This document shows positions 54,718 to 63,599 of a stretch of DNA of 64,000 bases, in pieces. Position numbers and translations under genes: made by a program. Location: positions 1,054,001-1,118,000 of the forward strand of contig NZ_VWWJ01000001.1 of assembly GCF_011753055.1 (NCBI RefSeq). The letters are read 5' to 3'. Within the stretch, counting starts at the first letter, position 1, and each line of letters starts with the position of its first letter. The notes beneath the pieces are model-generated. The model was given only the letters and a program-made list of their open reading frames with translations. It was not told the DNA's origin and did not search any database. The stretch is from Burkholderia sp. Ax-1719. GTDB taxonomy: Bacteria > Pseudomonadota > Gammaproteobacteria > Burkholderiales > Burkholderiaceae.

Positions 54718-55638
54718 TTAAAGTGTTTGCAAGCGATTAGCAGCGAAGCCCTCAAAGCACTGGAACCGCTCCTGTGAGATGGGCGGGTACTTCTGACATT
54801 CTGTTTGCGCCGTCTGCTCATATTCCTGCTCCGATGACACAAGCTCCGGCGCACTGCCCGCGCCACCCGCAGCCTTCAGGCGCTTCAGATACAGCCCATG
54901 CTCTGCGGCCTGTGCGCTCGCGCGCTTGTATTCAAGCGAAGGATTTGCTGCCGTCATGGACGCAATGATCTTCCCCGCCCCGACACGCGTGTCATCAGGA
55001 CTTCCAGTGCAGTAAAGCAGCGTTGACGGGCGATTGGCGGCAAGCACGTATGCGTAGATGCAAGACTGTTGCACCGAGGATGCAAAGGCCGGAGGTCCGG
55101 ACGCAGCACCCTGAATGGCTATCGCGCCGGGCGTATCCGCCGTGGAGACGAGCGCCGCATCGGTGAAGGCAGCCTGAGTCACACGGTTTGCCTCATTACC
55201 GAGCTGGCGGGTCAGCACATCTGCGGGCAACGCGCGAAGAGATTGGATATTTTCTTCGAACCACGTCGCTGGCACGAAACGATCCCTCTGCGTTACCACC
55301 CGTATCTGCCAATGCGGATCATCCGCCCCTGCCTCTGAAGGCTGGCAAATACTGACCTCGTCTTCAGTCGGTCCCGGCTTGATGCATTTCGCATTACCGG
55401 ACAAGGCAGGCAATGTTACGTGCAGCCGCAACGACCCGAGACTCAAAGTTTGAGTCTTCCAGGCGACAGGTTTGATAACGTTTGCTTGAGGCTGCTGAGC
55501 CGCGATAGTCGGCGCACTAGCAATTTCCGGAGAAGAAGTGACGCTTGTCGTCGTATTTCTGTTTGCCCCGGATATAAGCACGCCGGCAGCGACAGCAACC
55601 AGCAAACTAAAATACGCCGGCGCTTTACTTGTGGACAT
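54718..55638 (-). CDS. Hypothetical protein with N-terminal membrane anchor
   Basis: Residues about 8-25 (YFSLLVAVAAGVLISGA) form a signal anchor or signal peptide, followed by a Thr/Ser-rich linker and a periplasmic domain of about 240 residues with several Cys residues (KCIKPG, SICQPS, SCIYAY, LYCTG, ECQKYP, FQCFEG) that could form disulphides. No family is recognised. It is divergent from the TerY-P operon (83 bases between starts) and upstream of the LprI-domain gene on the same strand, so all may be jointly regulated. Confidence 0.65.
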   Translation of the reverse strand: MSTSKAPAYFSLLVAVAAGVLISGANRNTTTSVTSSPEIASAPTIAAQQPQANVIKPVAWKTQTLSLGSLRLHVTLPALSGNAKCIKPGPTEDEVSICQPSEAGADDPHWQIRVVTQRDRFVPATWFEENIQSLRALPADVLTRQLGNEANRVTQAAFTDAALVSTADTPGAIAIQGAASGPPAFASSVQQSCIYAYVLAANRPSTLLYCTGSPDDTRVGAGKIIASMTAANPSLEYKRASAQAAEHGLYLKRLKAAGGAGSAPELVSSEQEYEQTAQTECQKYPPISQERFQCFEGFAANRLQTL

Positions 55639-55720
55639 GTTTCCTGGATTATTATGACCTCAAAAATTGAATACTAACGCGCGGTTCCGAGGATAGCCAG
55701 CACCGCGCAGCGAGAAGACC

Positions 55721-56398
55721 ATGAACGAACACAATGATTTCGCTACACAAGTAGCATTCGGTACGGATAACTTTGCCGAAAATCCTGAACAACGATGCCC
55801 CTGTGTCCTGGTGCTTGATCGTTCCGGTTCGATGGCGGGTGACGCGATTGCCCAGCTGAACGCTGGATTGGTAACGTTCAAGGACGAACTCGCGGCGGAC
55901 TCGCTGGCAATGAAGCGCGTCGATACTGCGATCGTCAGCTTTGGTCCGGCGACCCTGGAAATGCCCTTCCACACCGCGCCGAATTTCTTCCCGCCGACGT
56001 TGACGGCAGGTGGAGACACGCCGATGGGTTCGGCAATCAACCTTGCACTTGATACGCTTGAAGCGCGCAAGGCTGAATACAAGGCAAACGGCATTTCTTA
56101 CTATCGCCCGTGGGTTTTTCTGATCACCGACGGTGGTCCGACTGATTCGTGGCAGGCAGCTGCGGCCCGTGTCCGTGAGGGAGAAGCGTCGAAAAAGTTT
56201 GCATTCTTCGCCGTCGGCATTCAGGGCGCGAATATGGACGTGCTGGCGCAAATTTCCACGCGACAGCCCGTTTCACTGCAAGGTCTCAAATTCCGCGAAC
56301 TCTTCAAGTGGCTGTCGTCGTCCATGGGTGCAGTTTCGCGCTCAACGCCTGGGACCGAAGTTCCGCTTGCGGCACCTACTGGCTGGGCATCCGTGTGA
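55721..56398 (+). CDS. terY: TerY-like von Willebrand factor A protein
   Basis: The 225-residue vWA protein has a complete metal-ion-dependent adhesion site: LDRSGSM with D33, S35 and S37, then the Thr in GGDTPMGSA (about 98), then the Asp of LITDGGPTD (about 135). TerY proteins are cytoplasmic scaffolds of the TerY-phosphorylation triad. The stop overlaps the GTG start of the phosphatase gene by four bases, so translation is coupled. Gene order vWA, PP2C, kinase identifies the triad, which is reported among predicted and tested anti-phage systems. The trigger is unknown. Confidence 0.92.
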   Translation: MNEHNDFATQVAFGTDNFAENPEQRCPCVLVLDRSGSMAGDAIAQLNAGLVTFKDELAADSLAMKRVDTAIVSFGPATLEMPFHTAPNFFPPTLTAGGDTPMGSAINLALDTLEARKAEYKANGISYYRPWVFLITDGGPTDSWQAAAARVREGEASKKFAFFAVGIQGANMDVLAQISTRQPVSLQGLKFRELFKWLSSSMGAVSRSTPGTEVPLAAPTGWASV

Positions 56399-57180
56399 GC
56401 TGGGCGGTCATTGGTTCCTCGGTTGTGGGGAGCTCCCACAGCCAGAGCGCGTCCCTGTGCCAGGACAGCTGCTTCTACCATGTGACGAGTGATGTCGACG
56501 GCAACCGTTATCTGATAGCGTTGGCCGCCGACGGAGCCGGTAGCGCAAAGTACGGAGAGATTGGCTCCGAGATTGCATGCGAGGCCGGAGGGCGGACCCT
56601 GCTCGCCGCCGTCGAGCAATCGGGTGAAGAGGCGCTCTCGGCGTCGCTTGCTTCGAGTGTCCTGGACGCAGTGCAGGATGGGATCGAAAAGGCGGCAAGG
56701 GCTCACGAAGTTCCTACGCGCGAACTCGCGTGTACGCTACTGGGCGCCGTTATCGGACCTACCAAGGCAACGTACTTCCAGGTCGGTGATGGTGCGATCG
56801 TCGTGCGCCATGATGGCGCCCTCGCGCCCGTCTTTTGGCCTGAGTCGGGTGAATACGCGAACATGACGTATTTCGTGACCGACACAAGCGCAGCGGAGCA
56901 TCTGCGCTGCGCAACGCAGGACGCAACGGATGAAGTCGCCCTCTTTACCGATGGGCTACAGCGGCTAGCACTTGTATTCGCCACCGAAACCGCTCACGAG
57001 CCGTTTTTTGAGCCGATGTTCAAAGTGCTTAGGGCCTCGTCGGACGAGCAAACCGATGAGCTTTGCTCGGCACTCGAGCGTTTCCTCGGCAGTGACGCAA
57101 TCAACGAACGCACGGACGACGACAAGACGTTGATCCTTGCTACGCGGAAGTCAGGAGCGGGCAGTGTCGGTAGCGTTTGA
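56395..57180 (+). CDS. PP2C-type protein phosphatase of the TerY-P triad
   Basis: The GTG at 56395 overlaps the terY stop and begins [14 protein letters not shown]; an in-frame start 29 codons earlier would lie deep inside terY. The metal-binding Asp of PP2C is D46 in ALAADGAGS, followed by GDGAIVVRH near 122, [10 protein letters not shown] near 185, and [11 protein letters not shown] near the end. The 261-residue length fits the family. It should remove phosphate from Ser/Thr on the triad's targets, opposing the kinase encoded next. Its end overlaps the kinase start by 17 bases. Confidence 0.9.
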   Translation: MSWAVIGSSVVGSSHSQSASLCQDSCFYHVTSDVDGNRYLIALAADGAGSAKYGEIGSEIACEAGGRTLLAAVEQSGEEALSASLASSVLDAVQDGIEKAARAHEVPTRELACTLLGAVIGPTKATYFQVGDGAIVVRHDGALAPVFWPESGEYANMTYFVTDTSAAEHLRCATQDATDEVALFTDGLQRLALVFATETAHEPFFEPMFKVLRASSDEQTDELCSALERFLGSDAINERTDDDKTLILATRKSGAGSVGSV

Positions 57181-59113
57181 TGAGCAAGGAAACCAGCTTC
57201 AACTCGGCAAGAAGCTCGGGGAAGGCGGCGAAGGGGCGGTGTTCGACGCCATGCACAATGGCGAAAACGTAGCCGCGAAGCTCTACCTGCACGCCCTTCC
57301 CAGTGAGCGCCAGGACAAGCTGCGCGCAATGGCTCAGGTCGGCGACTCGTATCTCAAAGAGATATCTGCATGGCCAATCCGCGTCCTGCTATCGAAGCGA
57401 CCGGGACCTGTAAGCGGCTTCACGATGCCGAAGTTCTCCGGCTACCATCCGGTACACGAACTCTACGGCGTTGGAAGTCGCAGGCAGCAGTTTCCGAAGG
57501 CGGACTTTGCCTTCCTGGTGGGAACCGCGCGCAATGTTGCCGCTGCCTTCGACGCCATTCATGCGCACGGTCACGCCATTGGCGACGTCAACGAAAACAA
57601 CATCATTGTCAGTGACCAGGGCACCGTCAAACTGCTGGACTGTGACTCTTTCCACGTCAATACATCGACTGCGAGCTATCCCTGCACTGTCGGCGTCCCG
57701 CACTACACACCGCCAGAGCTACAGGGGCGTAGTTCGTTCCACGGCGTGACGCGAACCGCAAACCACGACAATTTCGGGCTTGCTGTCCTCATATTCCAGT
57801 TGCTCTTCATGGCTCGGCACCCATTCTCGGGGGTTCCGAAGACGGGCCACGATTTGCCTCTCGATCGGTCCATCAAGGAATTTCGTTTCGCGTATGGTGC
57901 TGATCGAGCCGCCCGACAGAACGATATGCCACCAAAGGCATTGAGCCTGGATTACTTGCCGGCAAACATCGGCGAGCTGTTCTGGCGTGCGTTCACAGAA
58001 TTCGGTGTCAAACAGGCACGGCCAAAAGCCAGGGAGTGGGTCACAGCACTCGATGGCCTGCTGCATTCCTTGCGGACATGCAGCGTTGAGCCGAAACACA
58101 AGTATCCAAGCCACCTGAGCACATGTATCTGGTGTGAGAAGGACAAGGCTGGAACGCCGTACTTCACGCATGCGGCAGCTACCGGTCCGAACATCAACTT
58201 CCAGACCATTGGCGCGAATATTGCCGCTCTATGGTCACAGATCCAGACACTGGGCGCACTACCGCCCCTCCCCGTATTCAATCCGCCCGCCCTTAACGTG
58301 ACTGGCGCGCCCATGCCGGCATCCGCCAGCAAAGGGGTGGTGAACGTGAACCTGGCGTTCGGATTCATCTGTTTCGCTGCGTTTGCACTGGCGATCGTCG
58401 CGCCCAAACTTTGGTGGCTTTGGCTTTTGGCTGGTGGATTCGCTATCAAAAGCGTCAACCCACCCTCGCCTGTGGAACTGAACACGCGCAAAGCCAGAGT
58501 GGACGCCACTCAACGAACGTACGACGGCCTACTGCAGGAATACGACCGCTTGCGCTCCGACCGTCGTATAGCAGACATCATGCGGGAGCTCAGTCAGTTC
58601 AAGGCCCAGATTGATGACCTGCCTCAAGTGCTGTCGCGGGAAATGAAGCAACTGCACACGACACTGCTGGCTCGACAACGGCATGACTATCTGGACCGGC
58701 ATTTCATTCGTGCGGCAAAGATTTCCGGAGTCGGCGAACAACGAAAACTGACGCTTGCATCCTTTGGTATTGAGACTGCGGCAGATCTCACGCCTGCCGC
58801 AATCGGCGCGGTCCCCGGTTTCGGGGCAGGACTAACCGCCAACCTCATGGCGTGGCGGCATACTATCGAGCAGCGTTTTGTGCCGTCCGGCAGCATCACC
58901 CCCAGCCCTCAAGACGTCAGCTCCGTGAACTCGAAGGTTGCGAGTCTGCGAGCACGACTTGAGCAACAGCTTCGTGACGGCGCAGCTCATCTCCAGAATG
59001 TGCGCAATGAAATTGTCGCCCGACAAAACAGCGCGAGAGGCGCCCTGGAATCAGCACACCATGCGCTGACACAGGCTAAAGCCGACCGGGACGTCGCATT
59101 GAGGAAGCCATGA
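57164..59113 (+). CDS. TerY-P triad Ser/Thr kinase with membrane spans and C-terminal HhH domain
   Basis: The GTG at 57164 lies inside the phosphatase end, usual for this operon. Residues 19-27 (GEGGEGAVF) are the ATP loop, K39 in VAAKLY is the ATP lysine, GDVNENNIIV (about 142-151) replaces the HRD loop, and LLDCDSF (about 158-164) replaces DFG. A Cys-containing stretch (TCIWCEKDK) follows. Two hydrophobic helices (about 392-428) suggest membrane anchoring, then coiled coil. Residues about 517-565 (KISGVGEQRKL, AVPGFGAGL) are helix-hairpin-helix motifs that bind DNA or protein. The altered HRD motif is typical of triad kinases, and it may still be active. The next gene starts within its stop. 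Confidence 0.9.
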   Translation: MSVAFDEQGNQLQLGKKLGEGGEGAVFDAMHNGENVAAKLYLHALPSERQDKLRAMAQVGDSYLKEISAWPIRVLLSKRPGPVSGFTMPKFSGYHPVHELYGVGSRRQQFPKADFAFLVGTARNVAAAFDAIHAHGHAIGDVNENNIIVSDQGTVKLLDCDSFHVNTSTASYPCTVGVPHYTPPELQGRSSFHGVTRTANHDNFGLAVLIFQLLFMARHPFSGVPKTGHDLPLDRSIKEFRFAYGADRAARQNDMPPKALSLDYLPANIGELFWRAFTEFGVKQARPKAREWVTALDGLLHSLRTCSVEPKHKYPSHLSTCIWCEKDKAGTPYFTHAAATGPNINFQTIGANIAALWSQIQTLGALPPLPVFNPPALNVTGAPMPASASKGVVNVNLAFGFICFAAFALAIVAPKLWWLWLLAGGFAIKSVNPPSPVELNTRKARVDATQRTYDGLLQEYDRLRSDRRIADIMRELSQFKAQIDDLPQVLSREMKQLHTTLLARQRHDYLDRHFIRAAKISGVGEQRKLTLASFGIETAADLTPAAIGAVPGFGAGLTANLMAWRHTIEQRFVPSGSITPSPQDVSSVNSKVASLRARLEQQLRDGAAHLQNVRNEIVARQNSARGALESAHHALTQAKADRDVALRKP

Positions 59114-59604
59114 TGGGCGCGCGAACCTGCCGACTGTTTAAATATCTGCGCCCGCTCGCTCTGTCCATCTGCGCTGCGTTTCCCTTCTCGGCCTGCGCAC
59201 AGGATGCTTCTGGCCAGATCGAGCAATTTCTCAATGCGTTCCGTGGCAAGCCCGTTGGTCCAGTAGCATCCGCGCCAGCGCAAGTGCCGGCGCCTCAAAA
59301 CACTTCGACCCAGGGCAATCCGGCGAGCCCCGCGCAGGCAACGCTGCCATCGCCGCGCCAGGACTCGGTCGCAAACGCATCAGCCTGCCCCCCCGGTGTC
59401 GATCGGCTAGGCTGCCCCGGTTCATCGCAGCAGCGCTACCCTTCGTCTTGTCCAGCTGGCACGACCTTCGGTCCTACCGGATGCGTACCAACGGCCATGC
59501 CAGCGAACGCTCATCGTGTCTCGGAAGACGGCCAGTGGCAATGCGATGATGGCTATTTGCGCTATGGGGCAGTCTGCATCCCACTCCAGTCTTCCTCGCA
59601 CTAG
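59110..59604 (+). CDS. Exported cysteine-module protein coupled to the TerY-P triad
   Basis: The ATG overlaps the kinase stop by four bases, so this is the operon's fourth gene. Residues 1-31 are a signal peptide (YLRPLALSICAAFPFSACA). After a Pro/Ala/Gln-rich linker, residues about 95-160 read CPPGVDRLGCP, SSCPAGTTFGPTGC, and then an AH...W-x-CD-x-GYL...C segment. The same CPPGVDRLGCP module and W-x-CD-x-G repeats occur in the membrane protein encoded at 9421 beside the helicase. It should act in the periplasm, perhaps as a sensor or target of the cytoplasmic triad. The paired cysteines suggest disulphides. The family is not recognised. Confidence 0.8.
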   Translation: MMGARTCRLFKYLRPLALSICAAFPFSACAQDASGQIEQFLNAFRGKPVGPVASAPAQVPAPQNTSTQGNPASPAQATLPSPRQDSVANASACPPGVDRLGCPGSSQQRYPSSCPAGTTFGPTGCVPTAMPANAHRVSEDGQWQCDDGYLRYGAVCIPLQSSSH

Positions 59605-60113
59605 AAACGTACCAACGACGCGACAAAGTCCAATCGACGCGCCTCATCAGACGCCATCTGAGCTCGCCAGGCACACCAGTGTGCCTTGGCTGAACAGAGA
59701 TCGTAGGCAACAATCTGCGCCTAAGGCAACTGACACGCACTGCACCGAGACCTACGGTGAACGCCCTAAAAAAGACTGCTGACTTTAGGTTCTTCCTGGG
59801 ATGTAGACCTTCCAGAACTGCGGAAGCTCCGATAGCCAAGCGAAACTAGCAGAGTGCTTTGTCGTGAATCGAGATATCCATACGCGCGCAATCATTTCCC
59901 TGCTTGCGGAAGAATCGCCTAAACAGTAATGGTTTATGCAAATGGCATAACTTACTTACAGGTCGACACGACTCTATTACATTGGGGCACACTGTCGTCG
60001 GCACCACGGCAAGATCGCCAGCGTGCCGTAGGCTTTTTTATCCAAGCGCACTCCCTAAGTTCTAGGGGTGCCAGTCAATTGTTGCCACACCTAAGCACAA
60101 AGGAAGCCAAACC
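59605..60113. other. Intergenic stretch with a terminator-like hairpin
   Basis: About 500 bases hold no supported gene. A 6-bp stem (60006-60011 with 60024-60029) followed by a six-base T-run at 60034-60039 looks like a rho-independent terminator on the plus strand and could end the TerY-P transcript. The stretch otherwise contains only short unsupported frames. Confidence 0.45.
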
Positions 60114-60242
60114 ATGACGGATATTAATCCGGGACCGAAGCCCAAACGCGAGGATGGTAAAGACGACCGTCGCCATCACGTTAATCCCCCGAATGAGAAA
60201 AAGCACCCCTCCCTCCCCGTTCACGAACCCAAGAAAAAGTGA
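60114..60242 (+). CDS. Small basic protein (42 aa)
   Basis: AGGAAG lies close before the ATG. The product is made almost only of Lys, Arg, Pro, Asp, His and Glu, with repeated KPK/KKK stretches and no hydrophobic core, so it is probably disordered and binds nucleic acid or another protein. A clear terminator follows 50 bases later, which supports a real transcript. No family is recognised. Confidence 0.5.
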   Translation: MTDINPGPKPKREDGKDDRRHHVNPPNEKKHPSLPVHEPKKK

Positions 60243-60291
60243 GTAGGTGAACGATCAGGATGAACGCAGATTGCTTACGACCTGCGCCCTC

Positions 60292-60313
60292 GCCACCTTT
60301 CGGTGGCTTTTTT
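60292..60313 (+). terminator. Rho-independent terminator after small basic protein gene
   Basis: A 6-bp GC-rich stem (60292-60297 with 60302-60307) has a four-base loop and a six-base T-run on the plus strand. It closes the transcript of the small basic protein. Confidence 0.85.
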
Positions 60314-60462
60314 ATGGAAAGGCGATTCGTCCTACTGGCGATCGCAGCGCAGCAAAGGCTGTTACAGCATCGCGTACAGTGCCAACTCTGTGGAACTGCA
60401 CCACCTCAGCAAATGGCTACATCAGTGCACCGGTGCCTATTGTGGCGACCGCGCGAACTGCG

Positions 60463-60780
60463 TCACTTTTCGTCTGGCCACCAAGGTTGAGGCTGAGGTG
60501 CGTCAATCGAGTAATCCTCGAGACGTTTGCCGACAAGCCACTTCGGGCGCGCCCCCTTGCCTGACCACTTCTTTCCAGTAGCGGGATCGTAATACTTGGC
60601 GGGGGCCCGCGCGGGGCGGTCGTAGCCCAGCGCCCGACGCACTTCCTGCTCGGAGATGCCTAGCAACTCGACTTCCTCCTTGAAGCGTGCAAGCGCAGCG
60701 GCAACTTCCCTTGCGCGGGCATCCGCCAACAGGTCGTTCACGCGGCCGAGTTCGGCGCGCAGGTTCTTGATATCTGACAT
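60463..60780 (-). CDS. H-NS family nucleoid protein
   Basis: The 105-residue protein has the N-terminal coiled coil (NLRAELGRVNDLLADARA) and one C-terminal DNA-binding motif (YDPATGKKWSGKGARPKW, about 64-81) of Burkholderiaceae H-NS proteins. It silences AT-rich foreign genes by binding their promoters. It is much shorter than the two-domain H-NS encoded at 51078, and the two may form mixed oligomers. It lies among island genes, so it may belong to the island rather than the core genome. Confidence 0.9.
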   Translation of the reverse strand: MSDIKNLRAELGRVNDLLADARAREVAAALARFKEEVELLGISEQEVRRALGYDRPARAPAKYYDPATGKKWSGKGARPKWLVGKRLEDYSIDAPQPQPWWPDEK

Positions 60781-61106
60781 TGTCTAAAGAAAGAAATCCG
60801 ACGACGCGGCATCGCTGAGATTCTAGCGCCCTCCGAACACCGTCAGGCTATCCGGAAGTAGCAATTCGGCCGGGCCTCGTATCACTGGAAATTTTTTGCT
60901 AAATGCTGCACTCTTTCGGCCGTTACTAGAAGAAGCGGCGCCACACGGGCTCCAAGCCAGAAAATCTGCGCGAGTTCGCCGTCTGGCCTGTCGTATCGTG
61001 AATCCAGCCGGCACGCCACCCCGGGCCTCGAGGGAGGCCCGGATAGCGCAGCCCATTAAGAGCAGTTGCGTCTAGCCACAAAGCAAAAAATAACGGGAGA
61101 ATACAA
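60781..61106. other. Intergenic stretch, no supported gene
   Basis: These 326 bases separate two divergent genes. No recognisable coding or RNA feature was seen; the GTG start of the following gene has GGGAGA upstream. Promoters for both flanks are expected. Confidence 0.4.
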
Positions 61107-62303
61107 GTGATATATCGTTGCAGCGCCTGCAGGAAAACGTCATTCGAAACGCAGTGTCTTTGGTGCGGGAAGATTCAAGCTACAGGCCAAACGCAGTCAC
61201 CGGGCGTGCAGGTCCCTCTCGATCCGTCGTTCTACCCTGATTTTCAATACCAATCGAAGGGATTCATCAAAGACCTCTTCGGGAAAAAGAAGGAGCAGGC
61301 TCAGCTCAACGACTTGCTGCACAATGTCCTGACTAAGTACGCTGCATTAAAGCAACCGTACTTCGCCAACTACATCTACACCGTCAGGCCTGGCGAATCC
61401 GAAACGAGCGAAGCGGACACACCTGGCGCTCGAGTCAATGGATCTTACTCAAACCGGGAATTGTTTCGCGAAGTATTGATTCGAAAGGGATTTACAGAGC
61501 TCGAAGAAGCTCCCCACCTGCTCGACAAGCTTCTAATGACCACCGCGTTCAATGGAGCATACGTCGGCTTTTCATCAGAAATTTCCAGACACGTAAGCGG
61601 CTCAATTTCGGACATCCTGAAATCCTGGATTCAAGAGGCCGGCACGAGCTTTAGAGATGATCTATGCCTTTTCTTCTACTTCATGTGGAATCACGGCGTT
61701 CAGATCCCCCAGGTGACATTCTCCGAACCTGCTGCAACAACCTTTGGTACTCCGCTACTCCCGTGGGATACGATCCAGTCGTGGCTACATACGTGTGAGC
61801 AGATTTACTTCGACATCCTGGTCGAAAGACTCGCGGTGAAACTAGAACATTTCGACCCAAGCCTCTTCGTAACGATGTATCACGTCGATGCGATGGACGG
61901 GTACGCCTTTGAGAAATTTCTCGCACAACTATTTCAGACCGCAGGCTTTGAAGTCGAAGAAACCAAATTGAGCGGTGACCAGGGCGCCGACCTCTTCGTC
62001 ACCCGACTTGGCAAGAAAATCGTGATCCAAGCGAAGAACTATTCTGGAAACGTTGGGAATGCAGCCGTCCAGGAAGCAATCGCGGCGAAGAGCTTCTACG
62101 GCTGCGACGAGGCCATGGTGGTTACAAACTCTCATTTCACAAGATCAGCGATTGAGCTGGCCAATACAGCGGGTGTTCGGCTGGTAAGTCGCAGGGAACT
62201 GCAATCCTATCTGGATGACTACAACCAACAAATCATCGAGCGCTTTCGCGCCTCGGATGGAAGCGGCGCGTCAAACCAGGAAAGCGCAGTGTTGGCCAAC
62301 TGA
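61107..62303 (+). CDS. Mrr-type restriction endonuclease with N-terminal zinc ribbon
   Basis: A GTG start follows GGGAGA by eight bases. Residues 1-21 hold CSAC and CLWC, four Cys forming a zinc ribbon. Residues about 250-345 are the Mrr nuclease domain: MDGYAFEKFLAQLFQTAGFE, then SGDQGADLFVTRLGKK with the active-site Asp, and VIQAKNYSG with QxK, then MVVTNSHFTRSAIELA. Mrr-type enzymes cut modified or foreign DNA. The 230-residue region between the ribbon and the nuclease is unassigned and helical, and may sense a trigger. No methylase is adjacent, as expected for a type IV enzyme. It stands alone. Confidence 0.88.
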   Translation: MIYRCSACRKTSFETQCLWCGKIQATGQTQSPGVQVPLDPSFYPDFQYQSKGFIKDLFGKKKEQAQLNDLLHNVLTKYAALKQPYFANYIYTVRPGESETSEADTPGARVNGSYSNRELFREVLIRKGFTELEEAPHLLDKLLMTTAFNGAYVGFSSEISRHVSGSISDILKSWIQEAGTSFRDDLCLFFYFMWNHGVQIPQVTFSEPAATTFGTPLLPWDTIQSWLHTCEQIYFDILVERLAVKLEHFDPSLFVTMYHVDAMDGYAFEKFLAQLFQTAGFEVEETKLSGDQGADLFVTRLGKKIVIQAKNYSGNVGNAAVQEAIAAKSFYGCDEAMVVTNSHFTRSAIELANTAGVRLVSRRELQSYLDDYNQQIIERFRASDGSGASNQESAVLAN

Positions 62304-62391
62304 TACACACCGCGCTCTTCAACTAGGCCGCTCATCGTTGCTATGACGCTGGCGGCCTAGACTCGATTGAGGGCACTCCTCAAGGTAGCAG

Positions 62392-62910
62392 TTAATTTAA
62401 TCGCTTCCAGACGGAAATAGGCACATCGCCATTCGGTCGAGGAGATACGCGGTAACTCAATTCCCCTCCCTTGATTTCGTAGCTTCGCCTCTGCTCCTCT
62501 CCCTGCCAATTGGGAAAGGACGCATTTTGTATGTGAAACGTCAAGATTCTGTCGACCGTATCAGCGCTGACCGTGCCGTAGTGGGTGCTCGATCCCATGA
62601 CGGCTTCCCTATACTCATCGGACGTGCCTCTGGCTTTATCTCCAGATGCGAACTTCGGTCTCTCGGCTTTGAAAATCTGTAGCGAATAGTATCCACGCTC
62701 ATCGATAACCAGAAGTCCCTTGGGATCGGCTCCGTAGTCTCGCCCTCGTGAACCATCGGGATGCAGTACATCCGCCGCCACCAATGTCCACGTACCTACA
62801 AGCGAAGCGTCAATTGTGTTTGCGTCGGCATGTGCTGCAGTGGACGACAACATATACGCGAAGAATATGGTCTTGAAGATGCTCTGTCTAAGAGCGGACC
62901 GACTGTTCAT
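62392..62910 (-). CDS. Secreted lipocalin-like protein
   Basis: The 172-residue product has a signal peptide (IFKTIFFAYMLSSTAAHA). The mature part starts SLVGTWTLVAAD, the GxW motif at the start of lipocalin-like barrels, and continues with alternating strands such as GLLVIDERGYYSLQIF and RILTFHIQNASFPNW. This is the Lipocalin_5-type family. It probably binds a small hydrophobic ligand in the periplasm. GGAGAGAG precedes the ATG. It converges on the Mrr-like gene with an 88-base gap. Confidence 0.8.
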   Translation of the reverse strand: MNSRSALRQSIFKTIFFAYMLSSTAAHADANTIDASLVGTWTLVAADVLHPDGSRGRDYGADPKGLLVIDERGYYSLQIFKAERPKFASGDKARGTSDEYREAVMGSSTHYGTVSADTVDRILTFHIQNASFPNWQGEEQRRSYEIKGGELSYRVSPRPNGDVPISVWKRLN

Positions 62911-63599
62911 GCTCTCTCCTGGAGTAGGTGCGACAAGTCAATCGTAGTTTGGTGGCGGACCAGGAAAACCTACAAAGCCTCCTCGACATGCTGCGAGGCC
63001 TATCCGTCCCACACGCATAAATTACATATCTGAAAGCCCACCCGGTTTGTACGGTGTTGCTTGAAACGCATCAGGCTCAGAACGCCTCAGTCGCTCAGAG
63101 AGTGGCTTCCCCAACTTCACAATACGCGCATTTCTCGTCGTGCAGTAACGCGTTAGCTTCGCGCGATGCAACGGAAATACTACGTCGTTGCTTGCCGCAC
63201 GTTCGCCAGCCACTACCTCACACGCACCCAGAGTACGCCAGCCCTATCATCCGAATTGCCACTACCATCCACGCGGTCGCTAACGTCCAATGAGATTGAT
63301 CCACAATTCATACCGCACTCGCAGACTTCTGATCGTGTCAAACCATTCACAGGGCATACAAAATTGTTCGACCACGTGGATAAGTTGTTTATCCAGATAA
63401 GTTTGAGTATTCTGCGAAGCGGACGAAGAAGCCGGGGGCAAGATTAAAGTGCATTGATGCTTCGTAGACACGTCCAATACTGATGCTTTACACGAGAAAT
63501 ATTAATCGAGCATGACCTACAGACTCTTCTCTTGAAGTCCTCGATCGCATACACGCTCGATAGCATGCGGCAGACGACAAGGCTGAGCAGGAGCCAAAG
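62911..63599. other. Intergenic stretch, no supported gene
   Basis: About 690 bases separate the lipocalin-like gene from the last gene. The short frames present show no ribosome site or motif. The right end must carry the promoter of the FAD-linked oxidase gene. Confidence 0.35.
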
